From Talaromyces rugulosus (taxonomy: Eukaryota; Ascomycota; Eurotiomycetes; Eurotiales; Trichocomaceae): a stretch of DNA of 64,000 bases. Position 1 is the stretch's first letter. Each line of letters starts with the position of its first letter. The notes under the pieces are model-generated. The model saw only the letters and a list, made by a program, of their open reading frames with translations. It was not told where the DNA came from and did no database searches. Where the stretch lies: contig NC_049565.1 of NCBI RefSeq assembly GCF_013368755.1, forward strand, positions 248,001-312,000, in the 5' to 3' direction. This document shows positions 1-11,174 of the stretch, in pieces. A program made the translations under genes and the position numbers.

Positions 1-859
1 TTCAGCTTGCCAAAGAGCGTCTCGACTCCGTTCAAAACGCTCTTGGTTAGACCTTTCACGCCCCCAACCACCTGCGCCAAAAAGTCGGCCAGAATCCGCT
101 CAAACGCGGATTTGGTCGACAGGGACCGTTTGCCGGTAGGCCCGTAGTCGTCCACCAGATTCGTTTGCAACGGCACCACCTGGCCCTCGAACTGGCTGTG
201 GAAGCCCTGCAGCTGGGCATCCCAGGCCCCATCGGGGTCCCCGGGGTAGTACACCACCGCACCGTCTCGGGCGCCGCCATGTTCAAACTGGCGCCGAGTT
301 ATGTATGTTAGCTTCGTCTCTCCAAGGAAGACTGAATCGACTAACCTGATACCGCGTCCAGTTGGCCGTCACGGAGCGGCGGGAGATATCCTTGTCCGCA
401 TCCTTGCTGGCCGACGCGTCGTCGGCCATGCCGTTGACAGCGTCGACATCGGAGGAGCTGGGCCGCTCCTTCTGGCCCAAGGAATGCTCCATCTGCGCAA
501 AGAAGGTGTCGACCTTGTCTCTCAGCTTGGAGACGTTACCGGCCGCCCAGTCGATACCGTCGTTGGCGATGTTGACAATCGACTGTTGGGCGGCTTTAAT
601 GTCCTTCCAGTCAAAGACAAAACCGAGCCACTGGATAAGTTTCTTTCCGAGCTCCAGGGCCTTCTTGATCAGCCAGGAGATGGCCTTGGCAATCTGTGTC
701 AGTGTCTTCATCACCCACCGATACGTCTGCCCAGCGATCTTGACCAGAAACTGAGCTCCGTCAATCACATAGCTCATGACCTTGTCTGCCTGGTGCTCGA
801 GCCAATGCCAGCCGTCCTAGCCAATCGTCAGTTTCTTCCCCCGATGACCGCGGGCAAGC

Positions 860-895
<36 letters not shown>

Positions 896-2795
896 GGCTC
901 ACCCAAAACATGTCTTTGATGCCTTCCGGCGGCGTGCTGCAGATCTCATCAACCCGATATCCCACGGGCGCTTCCCACGGGCGATTGGCGTCAGCCACCC
1001 CGGCGACTAGATACTGGCGCTGTTTCAACGCGGCTTTCAACGCGTCTGCGGCTGCATCGATCTGCTCCTTGTCCAGAGGGCTGTCCTGCATCAGCCGGGT
1101 CCCGTCGGGCAGCGTCACGTCCTCAAGGTCCTGCTCGAGCGCCTTGCTCAACCTCTCGTGCACTGGGCTCGACGGATCGACTGTCACGCCTAGTTGCGGA
1201 TCTGACCCCACCGCGGACACGGTGAAGGTGAAGCTGGAGATATCGTCCGTCGGAATAACGAGCGTCACGTATCCCGCCTGGTCGGTCATCACCGTGACAC
1301 CGCCAGGAGTAGCGACCACCGGCCGGCCGTTCACAATAATACTAACCTCGCCGGAGGCCCGCAGCGTTACTGGAGAGCTGAGCACCGGCACCCCGGCCGC
1401 GCTCAGCGGCATGAGCTGCGTCATGTACGCGGTCACGTCGATGATCTTGGTGAGTGCGGGGGTCACCAACGGCGTCGCGGTCCAGAGCCCGGACACAGAG
1501 TCATGTTCCAGAAGCAACAAGTGGCCGTCGGGGGACGCGGAGATGAACTTTTCGGGATCGCTGACAGTCGCCTTCAGGGGGCAGAAGTAGCCCCCTGCAC
1601 CGTCGGGAATCACCTGCACAGGCAGCTTTAAGGGCGCCAGAGCGAGGTCTGTCTCCAGGTACCCAATCCCCTGCGCCGTATTCTCCGCCCAGATCGAGAT
1701 GCCTACCGGCGACTGGGTGACCTGTAGAGTCTTGACGGCGGCGAACACCCCGTCCGTTGCGATCAGCTTCATTTTTGGCGCCGCGAGTTCTGTCCCCTTG
1801 AACGCATAGAGGCCCGCGCCGCCGACGACTAGATCCGTGTATCCTTCGGCGCCTTGCAAAGTGGCGATGTCACGAGCATCTATTACAAGTCAGCTATGAA
1901 GATGCTGTACGCAAAGAACGCTTACCCGATGGACACGGCGTTATCTCGCACACATAGGGATGCGCTTCACCAAAGGTCCGGAACAGCAGGACGCGGTCGC
2001 CTAGTCACGGTCAGCACGCGGTAACCACAGGGGATCTAGAATCCTGCCTTGAATCTCGTAGAGGGTGACAAACCCTCGCAGCACCTTGCTGCTCCCCAGC
2101 CGAAAGGTCACCGGCTGCACGGCGAAGATCTTGGCCGCGTTCTCGGGCAGGGCGATGTCGTCTTTGCGTGCCCATTCCCATTGTGCAGTGCCAGACTGGT
2201 CGTCAACGACTTCCACACGGACCAAGTCCTGCGATTTGTGGATTTCGGTTTGATATGCCAACAGCAGTGGAGGGAACCTGGCCCCGGCCCGCGAAACCCC
2301 CTAGCCACCCGTTAGCGATCAGGCCTGATGAGACCGCTCGAGCAAGGCCCCTACCATGTAGATCGAGAAGATGCGCGGCGGCTGGGCTGGGCTGCCTGTC
2401 TCCGGCATGAGGAAGCTCGTCAGCCGGGTGGACGGCGAGCCCAGGTCCGCCTCGCGCGGCGTGAAGGGCCGCAGGATATAGACCGCGCTCCCCGAGCCCG
2501 CGGGCATGGAGGTGGCCACGGCAATATACAGCGTCGACGACGCCGCGTCCTGCACGACGTCAATCGCGTGGGCGCAGTACTGATCATCGAGACCGAGCAT
2601 CAGGCCAAAGTCCAGCACGAGCCGCTGGCCCGACAAGGTGATCTTGGAGATGTGGATCTTGTCGTCCGTCCCGATAGAGAAAAGCATGAGAAGGCCGTTT
2701 TCATCGCGGACGGCGATAAAGCGGCGAGAGTCGGGAACGGCGACCGCCGCGACATGGTGGGTCAACAGCTCGGAATCGTGGACAATGGTCTCCAT
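1..2795 (-). CDS. Large unrecognised protein, partial (C-terminus off the left edge)
   Basis: About 834 residues are visible. Reading the minus strand, exons are 2795-2355, 2300-2048, 2000-1926, 1879-903, 816-346 and 287-1, and the frame stays open across every junction. The first ATG of the same frame is at 2837; I prefer 2795 because translation there starts directly into the folded-looking segment. The first ~250 residues are rich in short beta strands (an AVRDENGLLMLFSIG-type propeller-like pattern), followed by a strand-rich middle with an Ig-like Gly/Thr/Val pattern. A run of amphipathic helices follows around residues 600-690 (FLVKIAGQTYRWVMKTL onwards). The junction 2048/2000 needs a GC-AG intron (CAAG|gcagga). 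There is no signal peptide or clear membrane segment. It is divergently transcribed from the 4187-6079 gene. I do not recognise the family. Confidence 0.7.
863..890. repeat. (AG)n microsatellite inside an intron
   Basis: A dinucleotide AG run of about 14 units lies within the 817-902 intron of the left-edge gene. On the coding (minus) strand it is a CT-rich tract downstream of the donor, so it acts as a polypyrimidine stretch and is likely length-polymorphic. Confidence 0.9.
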
Positions 2796-3559
2796 GATAT
2801 GCTGGCGAGGGGCAGCGAGGCAGGCAGATAGATACAATGTGTTGGTGGCGAGGTAGTGGAAAGGAGAAATATACGATTTATTGAGGGCGAGGCAGTGGAA
2901 AGGGAAGATGGAGAAATATACGATTTATTGATGGCGAGGCAGTGGAAAAGCGAAGATAACATTGATATAACATTGATATAACATTGCATCCTCTCCTCCT
3001 GTTGCTTCCTACGTAGTCAAGTTGGAAAGTTGCCAGCGGACTACTCTCCACCATGCAGTGTAACATGTCAGCTGAAGCCACCACTATGAAACCCCCGCGT
3101 TGTGGAACGTCTGTAGATATCTTGGTGGACCGAGCTCTTGCAGAGCCCAGGTGTATATTTCTATGAAACTCCGTCACAGAAGCTCTTGTGTGTATAATAT
3201 TGGCTCAAGCGAGTAGCTCGTACGGGTCAGCATCATGGTGTCGACATTAACAATCAGATAATCTTATGAAGTACGGATTGCCAAATTTTCAGGACTCCAC
3301 CGTCTAGTGACTGCAAGGTTTTTGCTCTGTTACATACCACTACGTCTGATGCAGCAAGTGGTAGCACATCTTCTGCATATGAACTTCGAGATTTGGCTTG
3401 TCATGCATTATTGAGACTTGACACTTGTGTATATAAAGGCCCAACATCAATAACTATAGAGAACCAAGAATACTTTATATCTCAATAGGTTTTGTAGCTA
3501 GAAGTATCTGATTTATCCAATCAGCTACATCTGATGATGATGTTAGATATAGCTTCAAT

Positions 3560-4110
3560 ATGCCCTCTGGTCCAGGTAGGACCAGTGAGTATATAGGGAA
3601 ATTGGGTATAGACTAAAAATCAATAAAGAATAAGGTATCACCGCCACTTCTATATTACACAGCATTTAAAAGATTATAAGTACACTATATCAGAATATTA
3701 TCTCCTTACTTCTAGCATTGCATTTATCACCATATCAATGCTAATACCAGAAGCAATCTTATAGACTGAGGAATTTTCTCTCCTATTCCTGCCAGGCATG
3801 GCCACCTGATAACGATATATATAAAATTCGCGCTTCTATGCCCTCTGGCCCAGGTTGGACCATTGAGCATATAGGAGAACTGGGTATAAACTAAAGATAG
3901 GTAAAGAATAAGGCATTACTGCCACTCCTATGTTACACAGCATTGAAAAGACTGTGAGTATGGCTGTTTAACAATATCATCTCCTTACCTCTAGCATTGC
4001 ATTTGACACCATATCAATGCCAATACCAGAAATAGTCTTGTAGACTGAGGGATTTTTCTCGTGTTCCTCCATGGCTACCTGATGACGACGTATATAAAGT
4101 CCACGCTGGT
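3560..4110. repeat. Diverged tandem duplication of a ~275 bp promoter segment
   Basis: Copy 1 (3560-3837) and copy 2 (3838-4110) both start with ATGCCCTCTGG and stay collinear. Shared blocks include TATCTCCTTAC followed by CTAGCATTGCATTT, then CACCATATCAATGC, then a TATATAAA box near the end. A further partial copy of the terminal block (CTACATCTGATGATGATG..) lies just upstream at about 3523-3559. Copy 2 places its TATA box about 90 bp upstream of the next gene's ATG. I estimate roughly 75-80% identity by eye. Confidence 0.85.
4092..4099 (+). promoter_or_regulatory. TATA box of the 4187 gene
   Basis: TATATAAA lies 88-95 bp upstream of the ATG at 4187 and at the 3' end of the second copy of the promoter duplication. 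The equivalent position in copy 1 (about 3815-3825) keeps a degenerate TATATATAAAA. Confidence 0.6.
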
Positions 4111-4186
4111 CCACAACTCTTCCGCCTGACAACCAGGCAGTAGCCATCTCATTCAACTAATTCCATGTTCGACTCGTCCGTGCACA

Positions 4187-6079
4187 ATGTCCCTTCCACG
4201 CCTTGATGCTGCCACCAGCGGCGTATCTCAGGCAAGGCCTTTTGCTGTTCCATTCATCTACCCCGGCCGCTGACCTGCTCTGCTGTAGATCATTGCGGTA
4301 TCCCAGGAGGCAGTCAATGATGCGCTGTACTATCTCTTTGACAAACACGAGGAGCTCCGAACCATCCATAGTAGCAGCAAATATGGAGAACTCCAGGCCG
4401 ACATGGATACGGCTGAGGTTTCCCTGTTGGTCAAAAAGGCCTTCGACACGGTGATGTTCTACTGCAATTTCAGGTCAGGCACATTCCGCCTGAAGGTGGG
4501 CAACAGGTACATGTCCCTCTGTGGCCGGGTTCCATTGCGCTTGATTATTCATATTTTCTGCAGACAGCCTCGCAACACGTCCATTGATGTGACCGGCTGG
4601 CGGTTTGCTTTTGAGGTCAAATACGGCAAACTGGTGGTGACAGATACCTCCGAGATCGACGAGGTCAAGAGCAAGATTGGCCAGCCGGGCGAATATTCGA
4701 TCGAACGCATGTTCCTCGACTTCACCAGTAAGTGGTCGTGCAGGTAAACTGTATCATCAGCTAACGCAGCGCTCCGCAGCCAACAAGATCATCTACTTCG
4801 ACAAGGACCACTCGGATTTCAAGGGCCATGTGTGGGACGAGGACGATCTGGACATCTTCCTAGGCGTCATGCGCCGTTGGGGCGACGGCAAGGAGGGCAC
4901 CATGAAAGACCCCAAGCTGAGCAGCTTTGGCTACTGCATCGAGACCCAGGCCCCCGAGACGGTCAACATCCCAGCGCCCAGCTTCCCCCCGACGGCGCTA
5001 CGGCACCAGACATACCCCTATATTGGGCCCGGCAAGCACGAGCCCGACGAAGGGCTGGTCACCGGCAAGGCCAACATGTTGCTCTACGTAGAAATGACCC
5101 AGCACAAGGAGTTCCCTACCAACGTACCCGTGCCCTACACGGGGAATTTTGTGGAGCCTGGCATGAAGGCCACCGCCTGTGTGAGCAGCCAGGTCTTCTG
5201 GGATTCCTATCTCCTGCGGGATCCTTCGAGCACTCTTCCCTGTCTCCTCCAGGATTTTAATCGGCAGCTGTTTCCCTGGCACAACTCGCTGCGGGCCAAA
5301 TCAGACCAGAATGATTTTTATCTGCACTGGAACTTTGGGTTCGGCGGCAGCGACGCAACCAGTCAACTGGCCCGCGCGAATATGGACTTTGGCTGGCAGA
5401 AGCTCTCGCCCACCAGTTGGGGATGGGATTGTGCTCCAGAGCCCGAGTCCGGAGAGGACAGCACGTGGTGGCCGGTTTATATGGGAATGAAGGGGACAGG
5501 AACCGGTGAGCATCAAGCACAGTCACATGATGAGGTTTTATACTCAATGATCAACAGGTTTCATGAAAAATAGGATCTACATTGAGCCTGCCAACAACAA
5601 GATTATTCTCGAAGGCTCATCTGTGCTTTCTCTTGATGGTGCCTATTACTTTACCAAGCTGCACACAGGCACTCTTAAGTACACTCCTCCTTTCATCTGA
5701 TGGTGTGAACATGGTCTGACTAGTCTATAGCAAACACCTGATCATCAAGTGGTATACCGAAATTGAGATGAAATCAGTCCATGATGGCGGCATCGAGATG
5801 AAGATGAATCCCGCCACGCTGGAGGAGATCTTTAAGGCGACATACAACGATGGCACCATCCCCTGCGGCGGCGAAAAAGAGCCCGACTTGCCTGGTGTGC
5901 CCGAAGATTGGGCGGATGCATTCAACCATATCAACTTCAATAGCATCATCGATTCGCTCACCACGGCACTCCGGTCAACCTCCCGCTTCGTGCTCTCTGG
6001 GGGGGATGTCTTCTTCTATAAAAACCCGATCTTCAACAACCACGGGGACTTGTTGGTCGAGGCCACATATAAGGGCTAG
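4187..6079 (+). CDS. Unrecognised 537-residue protein, divergent partner of the left-edge gene
   Basis: Six exons: 4187-4222, 4289-4506, 4564-4727, 4780-5505, 5558-5678 and 5731-6079; all phases agree (537 aa). The first junction is ambiguous: donor gtatct at 4223, or a GC donor (CAG|gcaagg) at 4232, which would add VSQ; both keep frame. The protein starts MSLPRLDAATSG, followed by a helical segment (SQEAVNDALYYLFDKHEEL). A long beta-rich body comes next, with many Trp/Tyr/Phe strands (DVTGWRFAFEVKYGKL, DFYLHWNFGFGGSD, HLIIKWYTEIEM). A helical C-terminal domain ends in FNNHGDLLVEATYKG. There is no signal peptide or transmembrane helix. It resembles no enzyme family I can name and could be a lipid-binding or structural beta-sandwich protein, which is a guess. 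Confidence 0.75.
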
Positions 6080-8117
6080 CTGGCCAACGATAGGTGATCT
6101 ATGGTTTTCTCATCGCCTCAGCTGCCTCCTTGGTCAGCCGGTTTGAGAATCCCGTCGAACGGGGCTGGCTGTTAATAATGAAATAGATGTTGCTTTAGCT
6201 ATGCTCTGGATCAAAAAGCACGGAATACATAAGCAAGATATTTCTCATATAGCCCAATAAGTCCTATCAATAATAGGTGTAGCTTTGTCAGATAGCCCGG
6301 ACGTCGACATGGCCGATACGCGCAAAGGCTGATTCCCAGCGCATGCTCTATGCTAGGTGACTAGATCTGACCAATTAGAGGCCTCTAATCTAGAGTACTT
6401 TTACACTATAAAAATCAAATACTTGTTCAATTTTTATTGGGGATGTTGAATAACTCTACGATTTCTTGGTAGGAAAGGTTGTTCATATTGGAAATCGCCT
6501 ACAGTGATCGCATGCATGCTGCCGAAGATAACCCTAACGGCCCATGGTTCAATTTTAGCCAGCCAGAGTGGAATTGGGAATAGCTTCGCCTACCTCCCAA
6601 TGAGGCACCGACGAAGGCCGTTATAAGACGCTCTCGCACACTGAGCAGAGCTTCTCCTTCCTCTTCTCTCCCAACTGTTTTGTTTTCGTTCCATAGTGCC
6701 TGGATAGCTTCAAATTCAACTATCTAGATGGGCTGCCGTTACAAGTAATACTATAGTATCTATTATAAGTATTAGTATTAGCTCCATTCTCTAGTAATCA
6801 TTAAATAATCTTAGAATAGCTTTTAGCAGCCCGTCCCAATCTAGTTCGTGCGGCCGCCGCTATAAGTGCGACATGAGAGCGGCCAGAATGCAGCAACTTG
6901 CAAGGGCATCGCCCGTCTCGCCCGTTGATATCTAGAGCCTACAATAAAGAGAGATCCCAGTAAGCATAACAGCTTACATGCAATGTGCGCATCCCGACTG
7001 CAACGACTGGAAAGTCTGGGCTGTGAATTTCAAACCCTGTTCATGTACAAACTCCTAACTATTGTTGTAAGTTGCAACTATATGGTGGGTCCTGCAGCTT
7101 CTTTTATTGGCTGACAGTAGCAGCCAATGGGCAGCCGCATCTTGGGGCATGTGTCCCACTATCAGCCGGCGATAAGCAAATTCTAGCCTCCAGATCCAGC
7201 TTCACATCTGTTTCCTCCTCTCTCTCTCGTTGTATATCCATCTAAATTATATACGCAAGCATCTTCTCCATCTTCTAGTAATTCCTCCCACGCTCGCCCA
7301 TCATTCCTCCGGTTACTTGCAGCTGGACTACTGTGCGTGCACTGCAAGGTGGGGGACGTCACAAGGCCCGATTCTTATCAGCTCGTATCACCAATAACAA
7401 CGTGAGTTCTTTGCTTTCCCTCTCCGAGCACTCTCCTTGCTTTTTTTTCCCTGCACGATCCAGCGTGGTCCATGGGCTTCTCGGCGTCATCGCGTGCTGT
7501 CATGATCGGCAGTGTGTACTCCAAAAGATGGACGAGGTGTCGAATGAGACTGGGCGCTGCTGCAGAAACTACTTTTTGTCGCGTTAGCCGCTATAGACCC
7601 AGCAGCAAGCTACGTTATATGGCGACGGGGACGATACAGTCAGATGGCCGCATACGCAATTGGCGTCGGGCCATGCAGGCTATCTGGATGTACCTGCCTG
7701 TTCCATCTTGCGCTTCTGCACGCCAAGCGTCAAATCGTCGTTGAGATCACGCTTTACGGATAGCCATGGAGCCTTGCAGCTTGGTTACACGCCGCCCTAA
7801 GTCGCTGCTGCTGGCTCTTCGTTTCCAAGAAGGGACTTCTGGATAGCATTCTCCTCCAGCAAATTCGCCCACGTTTGACCATTTGTGCACAACCTGTCTA
7901 TACAATTTCCGCAGTCCAGACCCAATTTCCACGTTGATCCATCTATACACCAAGAACATCCAGAACAAACGCGATCATGGAGTGTAAAGCTAATTATCTG
8001 AGCCAGCTTGCTTTGCGGTTAGACTACTCGACCTCTCGAAAACGCCGTACCGGTCCTCATCCTGCCAGTGTCGGCCGGAAACTACCGCTCTCAGCAAACG
8101 TCTACTACCTAGCTCTC
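6080..8117. other. 2 kb intergenic stretch
   Basis: AT-rich and without a convincing gene between 6080 and about 7100. The sequence near 6760-6830 (repeated tatta/agtatta) looks like degraded repeat DNA. From about 7200 a CT-rich tract (cctcctctctctctcg) suggests the promoter and 5' leader of the amine oxidase gene. Open frames at 7333-7744 lack conserved features and have no family resemblance. Confidence 0.5.
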
Positions 8118-9932
8118 ATGGGAAAGACTCCTCATGTTGGTGTCATAGGAGCCGGAGTGTCTGGGCTCAGGTGTGCCGACATTCTGGGCCAGAATGGTGT
8201 CAAAGTCACCATCCTGGAAGCGCGGGATCGGATTGGCGGCAGGGTACAATCTCCTTATTCTGAATTGTGAATTTTCCTGCTAACTAGTGTCCGTAGATAA
8301 CTCAGGCTGATGTTGGTGGATATTCGGTTGACCTGTTTGTCATGCCCTCGGACTTGTGGTGGAGAAGACAAGCTAAAAATTTGTGATAGAGGAGCAAACT
8401 GGATACATGGGACCGAAGGAAACCCCGTGGACCAGATCAGCCGAATATCAGGTACAACTACTTGTGAATGGGACGGGGAAGAAACCGTCTTTGATACTTC
8501 CGGCAAGCTTCTTGACGAAGCTACCACTTTGAAGATCGCAGAGTGGATGTGGACCACGGTCGACAAGGGCTTTGACTTCAGCACCAGATCAAAAGACACT
8601 ATACCACCCGAAATGAGTTTATTCGATTTTTGTTGCCAGCAACTCGAGCAGACTGATTTCACTGCGGAGGAAAAGGCCGCATGTAAGGAGTTTGCCAAGT
8701 TCTGGGGTGCATATGTCGGCGAGCCCGTGGAGCGGCAAAGTATGAAATTCTTCTGTCTCGAAGAATGCATAGAAGGGAGTAAGTGCTTTTCAATCAAAGT
8801 TGTTGTCTTTGGGTACTGATTTGTTGCAGCGAATTTATTCGTCGCGTCAACATATAAGAACATCCTCAGCCATATCTCGCAGCTGGCTCTTCAACGTGCT
8901 GATCTTTGTCTGAATTCTCCCGTGGTCAGTATACAGGCCGCGAAAAGAGATTTGACACGCGATCGCCAAATCACCGTCACAACAGCCGGCGGTCAGAAAT
9001 ACCACTTTGACGACGTGATCGTCACATGTCCATTGGGATGGCTAAAGAAGAACAAATCTGTTTTTAATCCGACATTACCCCCGCGCCTCTCGTCCGCCAT
9101 TGACAGCATATCGTACGGTAGGCTTGAGAAGATCTACGTGAGCTTCCCTCGCGCCTTTTGGAACATTCCTACCAAACACACACCGAATGGTGGTGGCGAA
9201 ATGACAGTTGTCAATGGGTCCGACATCACCCTGAATGTAAATACTGGCCACCACCCTCCGGTGCATACACAGTGGCTGCAGCCAGACTACGTCAAAGCGC
9301 CTTCGACTGAGGGAAGCTGGAATATGCAGTGTGTTTCGCTCGCTGCTCTCCCAGAAAATTGTGCACACCCGACGCTGTTGTTCTATATTTATGGCCCATG
9401 CGCCGCCCACGTGGTATCGAACATCAAGGACCTCGATGAGGCTTCCCCCGCATACTACGAGTTTCTCGACGATTTCGTCCGCCCATTCTACTCTCTCCTT
9501 CCAGGCTATTCGAATTCAACAAACTGCAAGCCCACCGACTTTCTTGCCTCAAAATGGATTTCCGACGACTACGCCGGCAACGGCTCATATTCTAATTTCC
9601 AAGTCGGCCTTGAAGCCGGCGACAAAGATATCGAGACTATGCGCATTGGCGTGGGCCCTGATCGCGGAATCTGGTTTGCCGGCGAACACACGGCCCCTTT
9701 TGTCGGACTGGGCACAACAACAGGCGCTTATTGGAGTGGCGAGCGCGCGGCGGGCCAGATTTGCGATTTGTATAGTTTGGGTCAGTTGGGACTTGGGGTG
9801 AGAAAGGATGACTCCTTGCCCATGGGCACCAACCCCGGGGTGAGTTCGGGGAACACAATGTTTCACAAGGGAAACAATGCTAGTCCCCGGGCTTCGACGA
9901 CTATTTTGGCCACTGCGGTGGAGAGCCAGTAA
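8118..9932 (+). CDS. Flavin-containing amine oxidase (polyamine/monoamine oxidase family)
   Basis: Four exons: 8118-8243, 8297-8334 (38 nt), 8390-8778 and 8830-9932, giving 551 residues. I start at 8118 (MGKTPHVGVIGAG) because the Rossmann dinucleotide-binding motif should lie at the N-terminus; an in-frame ATG at 7977 would add 47 atypical residues. Visible family marks are VGVIGAGVSGLRCADIL then ILEARDRIGGR (FAD ADP-binding), VDLGANWIHGTEGNP across the second intron (substrate-side motif of amine oxidases), VIVTCPLGWLKKN, and near the C-terminus IWFAGEHTAPFVGLGTTTGAYWSGERAA (FAD-binding closure). It oxidatively deaminates a polyamine or amine, releasing H2O2. No N-terminal secretion signal or C-terminal SKL is seen, so it is probably cytosolic. 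Substrate cannot be told from sequence. Confidence 0.9.
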
Positions 9933-10155
9933 GATTATTGTGTGTGCATTGTACGGAGTCTTGTACTGTTTCTGTTGGTGAACATATTACTCTGTACCTT
10001 GGCAGAATTGCATTACTTTGCTGTATATTGCTCATACATCTTCTCTCTATGTACGCTATTTATCAATGTCTTTGATATATTCTCAGATAGGAATTCTCCA
10101 ATCAGTTCATTTTTACATAAATTGATCGTATAAAATAAATAAAACAAATAAACAA

Positions 10156-10773
10156 TCATTCATCGTCGTCTACACCATACACCTTCAAATCTTGATCCAT
10201 CCCCTTCAACGCATACACCGCGCTTTCACTACCTCCAAAAAGCTTTAGCTTTCGCTGGCCCCGATACTCCAGCCCGATTTTCTCCAGCACGCGCGCGCTG
10301 CGCTTGTTGTCTTTGCCACAAAAGCCAAACACGCCATCAATTCCCAAACTTTTTTGTGCATACTCCAACAGACTAGCAGCAGCCTCGGTGGCATAGCCCT
10401 TGCCGCTCTGGTCCGGCAGGATAGTGTATCCAATATCCGGCCTCGAGTAAGCATTGGGCGGTTCGCCTTTCATCAAGGACGCGATGCCTATGGGTTTACT
10501 TTCTGATAGCGTAGCGCCCACGTGCGGTTTGAGCGAGACGAGGAATTGGTGATGGCCATTTCGTTTGTAGCCTGCTTGCACCTGGTTGCGGAGAAATTTT
10601 GCTGCTTTTTCGGTATTGTCAATGCCCGTTTTGCCGCAGGATTGGATAAAGTCGTCGGTATTCCACAGCTGGACGAGAAACGCAGCGTGGGCTGGATCGT
10701 CGGGTTGGAAATAGGAGATATGAAGGTGCTCCGTTGGGATGCTGAATGTGGGTGGGAAGTCGGAGTCTGCCAT
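10156..10773 (-). CDS. GNAT-family N-acetyltransferase
   Basis: Single exon of 205 residues from MADSDFPPTF. An upstream in-frame ATG at 10833 would add 20 lysine/arginine-rich residues and is less likely. The layout is that of the RimJ/RimL-like (Acetyltransf_3) branch: a beta strand LHISYF, the FLVSLKPHVGATLSESKPIGIASLM strand pair, then IGYTILPDQSGKGYATEAAASLLEYA, which contains the acetyl-CoA pyrophosphate loop (Q/RxxGxG/A form: QSGKGYA). Then VFGFCGKDNKRSARVLEKIGLEYRG, the Asn/Ser helix typical of the family. It transfers acetyl from acetyl-CoA to an amine; the acceptor is unknown. It is followed on the same strand by the FAD dehydrogenase, but fungal genes are transcribed separately. 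Confidence 0.88.
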   Translation of the reverse strand: MADSDFPPTFSIPTEHLHISYFQPDDPAHAAFLVQLWNTDDFIQSCGKTGIDNTEKAAKFLRNQVQAGYKRNGHHQFLVSLKPHVGATLSESKPIGIASLMKGEPPNAYSRPDIGYTILPDQSGKGYATEAAASLLEYAQKSLGIDGVFGFCGKDNKRSARVLEKIGLEYRGQRKLKLFGGSESAVYALKGMDQDLKVYGVDDDE

Positions 10774-11174
10774 TTTATTTTGTTTTATATTCGTTTTTCT
10801 TCTTCTTTTTCTGGCAATTGGTGTATTCTTCAATTTTGCTTTTTAATAGAAAGATGTATGCTTCACACTAATGGATGGGATCGCTAAGTATTTTGCAAGA
10901 GCAAGCAAGAATTAATCACCTTTAATACCTATCAAATGAGTCATTATTATTAACACTATCGTGCTCTTCAGGTTACAATCAGCAAAAGCTAGCGTAAACT
11001 CAATCAGACGCAGCGCTAATAAGAGTCGCTTAAGTGGATAAAATAGGGTTGGCCTAAATCGGGCCTTAACAAGCGACCCACTCAGGTATTTTTTTGGTAG
11101 ACTATGAAATTATACAAATAAAAATAGGATAAATATATACAAAAAAAAAATTCCATAGATAGTGGTTCTAACTT
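10774..11174. other. Intergenic, promoter of the GNAT gene
   Basis: About 400 bp between two minus-strand genes. It is AT-rich with A/T homopolymer runs near 11088-11150; those next to 11175 probably belong to the 3' untranslated region of the FAD dehydrogenase. No gene is seen. Confidence 0.5.

Larger units (their letters stand above)
2796..4186. promoter_or_regulatory. Shared intergenic region between two divergent genes
   Basis: AT-rich 1.4 kb between the start codons of the left-edge gene (minus) and the 4187 gene (plus). It contains short near-repeats close to the minus-strand start (two blocks at 2872-2945 sharing 'tacgatttattga..ggcgaggcagtggaaa'), TATA-like sequences near 3431, 3815 and 4092, and the large direct repeat described separately. 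No coding potential is seen. Confidence 0.6.

Noticed and set aside
301..1590. Long plus-strand open frame (429 codons) opposite the left-edge gene
   Set aside because: It is antisense to conserved-looking minus-strand exons and translates the AG microsatellite as an Arg/Glu run; composition is that of a shadow frame.
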